Below are positions 19,856 through 27,564 of a stretch of DNA of 42,285 bases, one piece after another; within the stretch, counting starts at the first letter, position 1, and every line of letters begins with the position of its first letter. The position numbers were made by a program, and so were the translations under genes. The notes below the pieces were generated by a model. That model did no database searches. It saw only the letters and a list, made by a program, of their open reading frames with translations, and was not told the DNA's origin. Origin of the DNA: Flavobacteriales bacterium (lineage in GTDB: Bacteria > Bacteroidota > Bacteroidia > Flavobacteriales > Flavobacteriaceae); the NCBI GenBank assembly GCA_002747735.1, contig PDQE01000021.1:1-42285 (forward strand), given 5' to 3'.

Positions 19856-20581
19856 GTGAATATTAACAACTACTTAGACGCTACTTACCTGAAAACACCG
19901 GAACAATCAGGTAAAACGGAGGCGGAAACCATTAAAATAGTTAATGATTTAATAGAAGAAGCTATTAAAAATGAATATAAACTGGTGATGATAAGGCCTA
20001 AATACGTAGCTATGGCCAAGAAAAAAATAGCGGAATCAAACCGAGATGTGTTAGTAGGCACGGTCATTGGCTTTCACCAAGGCACTTCTAGCATTGAAGA
20101 AAAATTGGCCGAAGCCCAAAAAGCCATAGATGAAGGAGCAGATGAACTGGATTTTGTAATTAACTATCCCGCCTTTTTAGACGGTAAAATAAATTTGGTA
20201 AAAAGCGAAGTTTTTAAAGGCACCCAATTGGTTTTAGCTCACCAGAAAACCATAAAATGGATTATAGAAACAGCAGCTTTAACTGATGATGAAATAATAG
20301 CAATAACCACTTTGATAAAAGATGTGGTAATATCTAATTTTGACCACGAAAAGGCGTATAACGTATTTGTAAAATCTTCTACGGGGTTTTTTAAAACTAT
20401 TGACAATAAACCCTCCGGAGCCACGTTTGAGGCCATGAAATTAATTGTTGAAAATGCCAGACCATTACAAGTAAAAGCAGCCGGTGGTGTTAAAAACTAC
20501 GAGCAAGCCAAAAAAATGATTACACTGGGCGTAGATAGAATTGGTACTTCCTCTGCGAAACAAATCATCCATTCAAAATAA
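19856..20581 (+). CDS. deoC: Deoxyribose-phosphate aldolase DeoC
   Basis: DeoC cleaves 2-deoxyribose-5-phosphate into glyceraldehyde-3-phosphate and acetaldehyde in nucleoside catabolism. With a GTG start at 19856 the product has 241 residues and begins MNINNYLDATYLKT, which resembles the family N-terminus. The Schiff-base lysine is Lys173 in FVKSSTGF and the second active-site lysine is Lys207 in VKAAGGVK. ADELDFVINYPAF carries the catalytic aspartate region. A longer frame begins at a TTG at 19829, but that codon lies inside the promoter -7 box, so it is rejected. The sugar acyltransferase begins 25 bases downstream and may share the transcript. Confidence 0.92.
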   Translation: MNINNYLDATYLKTPEQSGKTEAETIKIVNDLIEEAIKNEYKLVMIRPKYVAMAKKKIAESNRDVLVGTVIGFHQGTSSIEEKLAEAQKAIDEGADELDFVINYPAFLDGKINLVKSEVFKGTQLVLAHQKTIKWIIETAALTDDEIIAITTLIKDVVISNFDHEKAYNVFVKSSTGFFKTIDNKPSGATFEAMKLIVENARPLQVKAAGGVKNYEQAKKMITLGVDRIGTSSAKQIIHSK

Positions 20582-20606
20582 CCATTCAAAAAATAAAACA
20601 CAGAAA

Positions 20607-21188
20607 ATGACAGAAAAAGAATATTTTGCACATAAAACTGCCGTTATAGACGATAATTGCACCATAGGAAAAGGCACAAAGATTTGGCATTTTAGCCATA
20701 TTATGCCCAATTGTGTTATTGGAGAGCAATGTAGTTTTGGCCAAAATGTAGTAGTTTCTCCGGATGTAGTTCTGGGCAGAAACGTAAAAGTACAAAACAA
20801 TGTTTCTATCTATACCGGTGTTATTTGCGAAGATGATGTTTTTCTGGGCCCCTCCATGGTTTTTACCAATGTTATCAATCCCAGAAGTGCCGTCATTCGA
20901 AGAGACGAGTACAAAAGAACCTTGATAAAAAAAGGAGCTAGCATTGGGGCCAATGCCACTATTGTGTGTGGCAATGACATTGGCGAATATGCTTTTGTAG
21001 GAGCCGGAGCCGTGGTTACAAAAGAAATACCTGCTTACGCTTTGGTGGTAGGTAATCCGTCACGGCAGATAGGTTGGGTGAGTGAATATGGCCACCGCCT
21101 TCATTTTGATGAAAACGGATATGCCGTATGCCCCGAAAGCAAAGAAAAATATCAGTTAAAAGATAATATTGTAACCAAAATTAAATAA
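20607..21188 (+). CDS. Left-handed beta-helix acyltransferase (WbpD/WlbB-like sugar N-acetyltransferase)
   Basis: The 193-residue protein has the hexapeptide-repeat pattern of trimeric left-handed beta-helix acyltransferases (IGKGTKIWHFSHIMPNCVIG, GANATIVCGNDIGEYAFVGAG). Segments such as VFTNVINPRSAVIRRDEYKR, VVTKEIPAYALVVGNPSRQIGW and a Cys-containing tail resemble WbpD/WlbB, enzymes that acetylate the 3-amino group of UDP-2-acetamido-3-amino-glucuronate for surface polysaccharides. The donor is presumably acetyl-CoA, and the enzyme is cytosolic. The ATG at 20607 is chosen because it starts the typical N-terminus; an upstream extension of 22 residues would overlap deoC and looks unrelated. 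The gene lies immediately before a Wzi-like outer-membrane protein, consistent with a link to surface polysaccharide, but no glycosyltransferases are nearby. Confidence 0.85.
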   Translation: MTEKEYFAHKTAVIDDNCTIGKGTKIWHFSHIMPNCVIGEQCSFGQNVVVSPDVVLGRNVKVQNNVSIYTGVICEDDVFLGPSMVFTNVINPRSAVIRRDEYKRTLIKKGASIGANATIVCGNDIGEYAFVGAGAVVTKEIPAYALVVGNPSRQIGWVSEYGHRLHFDENGYAVCPESKEKYQLKDNIVTKIK

Positions 21189-21246
21189 TCCCTTTGGCTA
21201 AAAGGGTAAAACTGTTAAGTATTACCGGAAAGCAAAATTACTGCAT

Positions 21247-23364
21247 ATGCACAAGTCCATTTTACTTTTATTTTTGTTCTATCATACTTTTGTGATTTCT
21301 CAGGAAGATACCTATCCTGTCTATAAAAATTGTGAAACCCAAAATGCAAATACGCTTGCTTCCTGTTTTAAGCACGAATTGACCAAAGATGTACTATCAG
21401 CTTTTACCGTACCCGAAAATGTAACAAAAGACAATTACGTTGGGTCTGTTCACGTAATGTTTGTAGTAACAAAAACGGGCGAATTTGAAATCTTACATAT
21501 TACCACCGATTATCCGGAATTAAAAGAAGAAGTAAGACGCGTTTTTAAGACTTTGCCAAAAGCGAAACCCGGCACTTTTAACGGCAGGCCTGTTGATATG
21601 CGTTTTGGGCTGCCAATTGCCATTCCGCTAAATGCGGATAACATACCAAAACTGGAACAAAAAACTACCGTACCTACTACTATAACAACAGAAAACCAAC
21701 CGGTAAAAACCGATGAAAAAGAAACCGTAATTGTTAAAAAACCATTACCTGCAATAACTACAGAAGAACCTTTTGAAGAAAGTTTATTTCCGGAGCACAA
21801 CAGTCAATTAAACATTCCACTTAACTACAGCACTAATGCCGAAATGAGTTATTATTTAGAGCGTGGTGAAAATACGCATACCGGCTTTAAACCTTTATTA
21901 TACAATAATGTAGATAAATATGCTGATTTAGACGCAAAAAAAACAGCCCTCTTTAAAGACAAGACGAGCAAAGCAGGCAAAAAATTATGGAATGAACACT
22001 TTTTTAAGGTTCAAAAACCGGATTATTGGTTTACCGTGGACCCTTTATTTGATTTGCAACTGGGAAAAGACAACTCTGATCAGGTAGATTATACCTATAA
22101 CAATACCCGAGCCATTCAAATTCAGGGCGGGTTGGGCAAACAGTTTAATTTTTATGCGGCCATTTACGAAAGCCAAGGCCGATTTGCAGACTATATTAAC
22201 GATTTTGCCCGTACCAAACGTCCCTCAGGAGCCAGTTCTTATGGATTAGTTCCCGGCAGAGGAAAAGCAAAAGACTTTAAAGAAGATAGTTTTGATTATC
22301 CTGTAGCGGAAGCATATTTGTCTTATACACCCAATAAATTTTTTAATTTCCAGTTTGGCCACGGAAAAAACTTTATTGGTGATGGTTATCGCTCCTTTAT
22401 GCTTTCTGATGTAGCCAGCCCCTATCCGTTTTTAAAAATAAGCACTAAATTCTGGAAGATAAAATACACCAACCTCTGGATGTGGCTGGAAGATGTACGC
22501 CCCGGATTGTTAGAAGACGGGCTAAGTGCCAGAAAATATGTAGCCATACACCATTTGAGCTGGAATGCAACCAAGCGTTTAAATCTCAGTTTTTTTGAAG
22601 CAGCTATAACTAAACAAACAGAAACTTCCGGTTTTGATATTAATTATTTTAATCCCATTATATTTTACAGGACTGTAGAATTCTCCCGAGGATCTGCAGG
22701 AGGCAACGCTGTTGTAGGGCTGAATGCTAAATACAAGCTATCTGATAATTTTTCGGCTTATACCCAATTTGTCTTAGATGAACTTACTGTGGGCAAATTT
22801 TTTAGTGGTGAAGGATATTGGGGCAATAAATTTGCTTGGCAAATAGGTGCCAAATCCTATAATGCCCTAGGTATTGAAAATTTATTTTTACAAGGCGAAT
22901 TTAATATTGCCCGGCCATACATCTATTCTCATGAAACACCAATTCTAAACTACGCCCATTACAACCAGCCTTTAGGACATCTTTGGGGTAGTAACTTTTG
23001 GGAAGTGGTGGGCATAGCCAATTATCAAAAAGACCGCTGGTACGGGAAAGTAAAAGTAAATCTGGGGAACAAAGGCTTTGACCAAAACGGATTAAATTAC
23101 GGTGGTAACATATACCTAAGCAACGATGATAGAATTTCCGATGAAGGCATTGAACTATTGCAAGGTAATAATACACGCATTTTTATCGGAAATATAGAAG
23201 CGGGATACGTAGTTAATCCTGCTACCAATACCAAACTATTTGCCGGTTTTCTCTATAGAAACTTTAATCCCGCAATGCCATTGGTTAACTTCCAAAAAAA
23301 TAATACTACGTGGTTTACCATTGGGTTAAAGGCAGATTTATTCAATTGGTATTTTGATTTTTAG
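21247..23364 (+). CDS. remB: Wzi-like outer-membrane protein with N-terminal TonB_C-like domain (probable RemB)
   Basis: The 705-residue protein has a signal peptide (SILLLFLFYHTFVISQ) and two regions. Residues about 22-130 resemble the TonB C-terminal domain of the two TonBs upstream: YPVYKNCE and ASCFKHEL give the cysteine pair, followed by VHVMFVVTKTGEFEILHI, FKTLPKAKPG and NGRPVDMRFGLPI. After a Thr/Pro/Glu-rich linker, residues about 200-705 look like a beta barrel of the capsule-assembly Wzi family (FGHGKNFIGDGYRSFMLSD, PYPFLKISTKFWKIKYTNLW). Flavobacterial RemB, needed for full gliding motility, is to my memory a protein of this type found a few genes downstream of sprA, which matches the position here. 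It probably sits in the outer membrane with its N-terminal domain in the periplasm. The Wzi-like assignment is firmer than the RemB name. Confidence 0.68.
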   Translation: MHKSILLLFLFYHTFVISQEDTYPVYKNCETQNANTLASCFKHELTKDVLSAFTVPENVTKDNYVGSVHVMFVVTKTGEFEILHITTDYPELKEEVRRVFKTLPKAKPGTFNGRPVDMRFGLPIAIPLNADNIPKLEQKTTVPTTITTENQPVKTDEKETVIVKKPLPAITTEEPFEESLFPEHNSQLNIPLNYSTNAEMSYYLERGENTHTGFKPLLYNNVDKYADLDAKKTALFKDKTSKAGKKLWNEHFFKVQKPDYWFTVDPLFDLQLGKDNSDQVDYTYNNTRAIQIQGGLGKQFNFYAAIYESQGRFADYINDFARTKRPSGASSYGLVPGRGKAKDFKEDSFDYPVAEAYLSYTPNKFFNFQFGHGKNFIGDGYRSFMLSDVASPYPFLKISTKFWKIKYTNLWMWLEDVRPGLLEDGLSARKYVAIHHLSWNATKRLNLSFFEAAITKQTETSGFDINYFNPIIFYRTVEFSRGSAGGNAVVGLNAKYKLSDNFSAYTQFVLDELTVGKFFSGEGYWGNKFAWQIGAKSYNALGIENLFLQGEFNIARPYIYSHETPILNYAHYNQPLGHLWGSNFWEVVGIANYQKDRWYGKVKVNLGNKGFDQNGLNYGGNIYLSNDDRISDEGIELLQGNNTRIFIGNIEAGYVVNPATNTKLFAGFLYRNFNPAMPLVNFQKNNTTWFTIGLKADLFNWYFDF

Positions 23365-23608
23365 TATATATTCATTCGATATATCTCATAGAAAACCTCT
23401 GACCTACTCTGCCAGTTGATGAAGTATTCGGTTGGCACTGTTGCCCATACACAACTGCCTTGTGCATCTAGAATGTAGTTTTAAAGATATCTTAAAAGAA
23501 TACTGAGGGCCATAAATCAGAAATTATCTTTCATGGCTTTTGACGTAACGAATAAAGTAGAATAGTAAGGGGTGCTACCGAAATTGATTAAAGTAACGCA
23601 TAAACCCT
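23365..23608. other. Intergenic gap between convergent genes, nothing recognised
   Basis: The 244 bases between the convergent remB-like and DUF5686 genes contain no reading frame or strong hairpin with a T-run. A short palindrome AAGATATCTT is present. No relic of a mobile element could be identified. Confidence 0.5.
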
Positions 23609-26089
23609 CTAGAAATGAAACCCAAGGCCACCTTTTATCCCAAAATTGGTAGCTCCGGGAATTTTGCGATAGTTTCCTCTAAAAATAAAGTCTATTCTTA
23701 AAAATTTAAAGATGTTATCTATCCCAAAGTGGTATTCAAAATAGGGTTTTGTGGGGGCTTTCCCTGTTAAATCAAACTGGCTGAGGCCAATATTTTTATC
23801 GGAGAGGTTTCCTACTACTGCTCTGGCTCCTACTATTTCTCTCAAGTCTAATTTTCTTAGCAATGGTATTCTAGCCAACAGCCTACCGTTAAAATTGTGT
23901 TCTGCATGAATAGAGACATACTCATCGGTTACAAATTCGTAGTAGTCTAACAGATCAAACGTACGAGCCGTAGAAAACAAGGCTTGGTTGCCGGGTACTA
24001 CATCTAAAAACAAAAGTGGTACGGGTTCAAAGGTTTTTCCGGCCTCTACAAAATATTTGAGTTTGCCCAGTCCACCTAGCAATATTCTGTGTTGATAGTA
24101 CAATTGCAATTTATCAAAATTTAAATCGCTACCAAACAAGCCTTTAAAACCTCTTGTGTAACTGGCATAAATGGTTGGGTACCGCCCCTCATTGCTTACG
24201 TTTTGTTCTACACCGTAACCAATGGTTTTTCTGCCGGGTGTAGCCCTTATGGCAAAATCCAGTTCGGTCTGGTCTATTTGGTGTATCAAATAACCTTTTT
24301 CATCATAATAACCAATAGAGAATTTTTCCGGTGCAGCAGATTCCATGCTTTTATGTGTAATGCCTACTCTAAAATTGAGATTTTTTATCGGTTCCACATC
24401 AACGGCAAAATTGGTAAAATCTAAATCTGTTAACCTAAAATTTTCTCCTCTGGAAAAAAATGCTGATGACGCAAAGCTACGGCTCAAAGGGTCATTGGCC
24501 GTAGTAAGGCTTACTCCGGTTTGCTCTATATCATTACGTTTACCGGCAGAGAGAATAATCCTATTGGTTTTATCTATTAGCCACTTTGCCGATAAACCAA
24601 ATTTAAACCGCTCATCTTTAAATCCGTAGGCTCCGTAGCCTTCTATTCGCCATGGATCATTTTGTCCAAAATAGGTTCTTCCGCCAAATCTGAGCCTAAA
24701 TCCCTCAACATCATTATTACCAAAAGAAGAAAACAACGGGCCGTAATCAAAACCATCAAATATTTCCCAATATCCAGTTGCTAGTGTGGCTCCAATATTA
24801 TAGAGCTGTTTAAACCGCGGTACAGTTTTTAGTGTATCTAACATTTTATAAACTCCCTCTTCATCATCATTGAGTTTTTCCATTCTATGTTCTGTCCAAA
24901 ACTCATCGGATTTATTATACGCATCTTCATTAAACTCCACCAATCTAAGACTATAGATATCTTCAGGCTGCGGTTTATCAAATTGATAATTATCAAAAAG
25001 AGTTGTTCTCCTACCATAGATCCCTTTGGATTTCTCTCGGTCATTTAATGAAAAGTCAGACATTATATGATCTCTTTTGAGTAAAAAAACCGAGTCATTA
25101 ACCACTTCAAAATCCTGTTGTACATATATATCCCGTATCCAGTTTATATTTGCACTTTTACTAGCGGTCATTTCTATTTGCGTAATGGCAAAGGTGGTAT
25201 CGTTTACCCAAAAATCGCCTTTAAAAGTGAGTTCGCTTTTACGTCTGGGATAATAGACAATATTATAACACCATTTATTACCAATAAAAGCACTATCGGC
25301 CAGAACATAATTATAGACCAAATTGCCTGTTCTAGAGATGGGACTGGTAAAACTCTTATCAAATAATTTGATATAATTATCGTAAATATTGTAGTCCACA
25401 TAAAGTTGTTTTACAAACTCTATCAACTCCTGATTGCTCTCAAAACCACTGTTTTTATTGGCCAAAAGCTCTTCCTTATATTTTTTCACCGGTTTATTAC
25501 GGCCGTAAACTTTATAAAGGGCTTCGTTTATAAATATAGGCAGATAGGACTTACCTGTAATATTAGACGTATCCACTTCTTCAAAAATAAATTCCATACC
25601 TTTAAAGATGCGGTTCTTTTTAAATTTCTCGTCAATATTATTCAGGTCAAATTCTATTTTTTCATATTTATCATAGTCGTATTGCTTGTAAATCCGTAGG
25701 CCATTTTGTCGTTTTTTTGCCCATATTTTTCGCAGAATAACTACCGCAGGATTGTCTTTTATTTTTTGCTTACCACTATAAACCACTACTTCTTTAAGGC
25801 CGGCCGTATCTTCTTTTAATTTTATGGTCAGGTTAAAATTTCTGGCTTTTACAGGTATTATTTCCTTTTTGTAACCCAAAAAAGTAACCTGTATTTCTGA
25901 ATAGGTATTTTCGGATTCCAGATAAAACTTGCCATTTTCATCAGAGACAGCCCCCTCTATACTCCCTACAAAAATAATATTGGCAAAAGGCACCGGTTGA
26001 TCTTGTTCATCAACTACCACACCACTCACCTTAACCTGAGCAAAACCAAAGGCAGAGATAAAAAAACATAAAATAGGTAGATACTTCAT
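23609..26089 (-). CDS. DUF5686 outer-membrane protein with carboxypeptidase-regulatory-like domain
   Basis: The 826-residue protein starts with a signal peptide (LPILCFFISAFGFAQ), followed by a carboxypeptidase-regulatory-like beta-sandwich (about residues 20-95: VSGVVVDEQDQPVPFANIIF, GAVSDENGKFYLES, VTFLGYKKE), as found at the N-terminus of SusC/TonB-dependent proteins. The remainder matches the DUF5686 family: ILRKIWAKKRQNG, YDKYEKIEFDLNN, then a long barrel-like region ending with a strand in FNFGIKGGLGFHF style. It is therefore probably a periplasmic plug-like domain plus an outer-membrane barrel. No TonB box is obvious and the substrate is unknown. It lies downstream of pdhB, but a terminator between them indicates a separate transcript. 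Confidence 0.85.
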   Translation of the reverse strand: MKYLPILCFFISAFGFAQVKVSGVVVDEQDQPVPFANIIFVGSIEGAVSDENGKFYLESENTYSEIQVTFLGYKKEIIPVKARNFNLTIKLKEDTAGLKEVVVYSGKQKIKDNPAVVILRKIWAKKRQNGLRIYKQYDYDKYEKIEFDLNNIDEKFKKNRIFKGMEFIFEEVDTSNITGKSYLPIFINEALYKVYGRNKPVKKYKEELLANKNSGFESNQELIEFVKQLYVDYNIYDNYIKLFDKSFTSPISRTGNLVYNYVLADSAFIGNKWCYNIVYYPRRKSELTFKGDFWVNDTTFAITQIEMTASKSANINWIRDIYVQQDFEVVNDSVFLLKRDHIMSDFSLNDREKSKGIYGRRTTLFDNYQFDKPQPEDIYSLRLVEFNEDAYNKSDEFWTEHRMEKLNDDEEGVYKMLDTLKTVPRFKQLYNIGATLATGYWEIFDGFDYGPLFSSFGNNDVEGFRLRFGGRTYFGQNDPWRIEGYGAYGFKDERFKFGLSAKWLIDKTNRIILSAGKRNDIEQTGVSLTTANDPLSRSFASSAFFSRGENFRLTDLDFTNFAVDVEPIKNLNFRVGITHKSMESAAPEKFSIGYYDEKGYLIHQIDQTELDFAIRATPGRKTIGYGVEQNVSNEGRYPTIYASYTRGFKGLFGSDLNFDKLQLYYQHRILLGGLGKLKYFVEAGKTFEPVPLLFLDVVPGNQALFSTARTFDLLDYYEFVTDEYVSIHAEHNFNGRLLARIPLLRKLDLREIVGARAVVGNLSDKNIGLSQFDLTGKAPTKPYFEYHFGIDNIFKFLRIDFIFRGNYRKIPGATNFGIKGGLGFHF

Positions 26090-26140
26090 AATGTTTTTTT
26101 TTAATCAGAATGGTTAGTTGGTTTTTAATAATAAGGCAAT

Positions 26141-26182
26141 AAAAAACACCTTTTATAACAACAAAAACGGTTATAAAGAGTG
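26141..26182 (-). terminator. Terminator after pdhB
   Basis: Read on the minus strand, CAC-TC-TTTATAAC and GTTATAAA-AG-GTG form an A/T-rich stem with a two-base internal mismatch, followed by six T residues (plus-strand A-run at 26141-26146). It begins 22 bases after the pdhB stop. Confidence 0.65.
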
Positions 26183-26204
26183 TTCATTACAATTTTAATG
26201 CCAT

Positions 26205-27185
26205 TTATTTAATGTACATTACATGTTTAACGGCTTTTACCACATCACTGGCATTGGGTAGCCATTCTTCCAATAGTACCGGAGAGTAAGCTGCCGGGGT
26301 ATCTGCAGCGGTAATCCTCTGTATGGGAGCATCTAAATAATCAAAGACATTTTCCTGCACCTGATAAGTAATTTCCGATGCCACACTGCCAAAGGGCCAA
26401 GCCTCTTCCAAAATAACCAAACGATTGGTTTTCTTTACCGATTCAAAAATGGTGTTATGATCCATAGGCCTTACCGTACGTAAATCTATAATCTCGGCAG
26501 AGATACCCTCTTTTTGTAGTTCTTCAGCTGCGGCAAAGGCTTCTTTTATAACTTTTCCAAAAGAGACTATGGTAACATCTTTGCCTTCTCGCTTTACATC
26601 TGCTACACCGATGGGGAGCACGTACTCACCATCCGGCACTTCGCCTTTATCTCCGTACATTTGTTCAGACTCCATAAAAATTACCGGATCATCATCTCTG
26701 ATAGCTGCTTTTAGCAATCCTTTGGCATCATAAGGGTTTGAGGGCACTATTACTTTAAGCCCGGGACAGTTTGCATACCAATTCTCAAAAGCCTGAGAGT
26801 GGGTGGCTGCCAACTGTCCGGCAGAAGCGGTGGGCCCTCTAAAAACAATAGGAATGTTAAATTGCCCGCCTGACATCTGTCGTATTTTGGCGGCATTGTT
26901 TATAATCTGGTCTATTCCAACCAGAGAAAAGTTAAAAGTCATAAATTCAATAATAGGTCGGTTGCCGTTCATGGCAGAACCTACACCTATACCGGCAAAA
27001 CCTAACTCGGAAATAGGGGTATCAATAACCCTTTTTGGGCCAAATTCATCCAGCATACCTTTGGAAGCCTTGTAGGCTCCGTTGTATTCTGCTACCTCCT
27101 CACCCATTAGGTATATACTTTCATCTCTTCGCATTTCTTCGCTCATGGCCTCGCAAACCGCCTCTCTAAATTGAATGGTTCTCAT
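26205..27185 (-). CDS. pdhB: Pyruvate dehydrogenase E1 component, beta subunit
   Basis: PdhB is the beta chain of the alpha2beta2 thiamine-diphosphate-dependent E1 of the pyruvate dehydrogenase complex. The 326-residue product has the family length and motifs: QFREAVCEAMSEEM, LMGEEVAEYNGAYK, RVIDTPISELGFAG (Glu60, which activates the thiamine ring), RGPTASAGQLAATHSQ and the C-terminal domain VSFGKVIKEA with EEAWPFGSVASEI. A related branched-chain E1-beta is possible by homology, but the overall pattern is that of PDH. The alpha subunit and E2 are not adjacent, which is usual in flavobacteria, where pdhA and pdhC lie elsewhere. It has its own promoter-like box upstream and a terminator downstream, so it appears monocistronic. 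Confidence 0.93.
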   Translation of the reverse strand: MRTIQFREAVCEAMSEEMRRDESIYLMGEEVAEYNGAYKASKGMLDEFGPKRVIDTPISELGFAGIGVGSAMNGNRPIIEFMTFNFSLVGIDQIINNAAKIRQMSGGQFNIPIVFRGPTASAGQLAATHSQAFENWYANCPGLKVIVPSNPYDAKGLLKAAIRDDDPVIFMESEQMYGDKGEVPDGEYVLPIGVADVKREGKDVTIVSFGKVIKEAFAAAEELQKEGISAEIIDLRTVRPMDHNTIFESVKKTNRLVILEEAWPFGSVASEITYQVQENVFDYLDAPIQRITAADTPAAYSPVLLEEWLPNASDVVKAVKHVMYIK

Positions 27186-27205
27186 ATTTTAAATTTTAAG
27201 AGATG

Positions 27206-27213
27206 CAAATTTA
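27206..27213 (-). promoter_or_regulatory. -7 box of the pdhB promoter
   Basis: On the minus strand the sequence reads TAAATTTG, a perfect TANNTTTG box, 20 bases before the pdhB ATG. No good TTTG is found at the usual upstream distance. Confidence 0.45.
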
Positions 27214-27246
27214 CATAAATAAGAGAAGTTGGCATAAATTTAAAAG

Positions 27247-27272
27247 GATATTTTTTAGCCCAAAAAAATATC
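27247..27272. repeat. 10-bp A/T-rich inverted repeat upstream of pdhB
   Basis: GATATTTTTT (27247-27256) and AAAAAATATC (27263-27272) pair perfectly around the loop AGCCCA. It lies 33 bases upstream of the pdhB -7 box and 32 bases after the preceding small ORF, so it could terminate that transcript or act as an operator for pdhB. Confidence 0.5.
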
Positions 27273-27304
27273 AAGAATAACTTATCCTCTGCTTTTGGAA
27301 TACT

Positions 27305-27559
27305 TTAAGCCATATTAACCTGAGTTCGATTAATATTGTGACCACAGCTCTCTTTATTTTTGATTAGAAATTTTATGAAATTTTCGAGTTCTATTTCTTT
27401 ATAGTATTTGGCTTCAATAAGATGTCTGGCAATAACTGATCCGGCAATAATACCGCCGTCCATTCCGTAGTATTGTGAATAGCTAAGGTTCCAGATAAAA
27501 AGGATTAGGAATAAAGTTTTAAGTATTTTCGCAAGTATGGCATTAAAGGCTACCGGCAA
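27305..27559 (-). CDS. Small exported protein of unknown function
   Basis: The 84-residue frame starts at TTG 27559, 5 bases after the dnaG stop codon. A hydrophobic stretch (LKTLFLILFIWNLSYSQ) looks like a flavobacterial signal peptide with cleavage after YSQ, leaving a mature part of about 55 residues beginning YYGMDGGIIAGSVIARHLIE. I do not recognise the family. Codon use looks ordinary for this genome and the signal peptide argues for a real gene, but there is no good ATG start and the length is short, so it could also be a decayed gene. If real, it is probably co-transcribed with dnaG. Confidence 0.4.
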   Translation of the reverse strand: MPVAFNAILAKILKTLFLILFIWNLSYSQYYGMDGGIIAGSVIARHLIEAKYYKEIELENFIKFLIKNKESCGHNINRTQVNMA

Positions 27560-27564
27560 CCCAA

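Noticed and set aside
20541..20606. Upstream in-frame start extending the sugar acyltransferase by 22 residues
   Set aside because: It overlaps deoC, adds residues unlike the family and the ATG at 20607 gives the expected N-terminus.
21190..21206. CCCTTT-GGCTA-AAAGGG hairpin as terminator after the acyltransferase gene
   Set aside because: The 6-bp stem is followed by TAAAACTG instead of a T-run, so it does not support termination.
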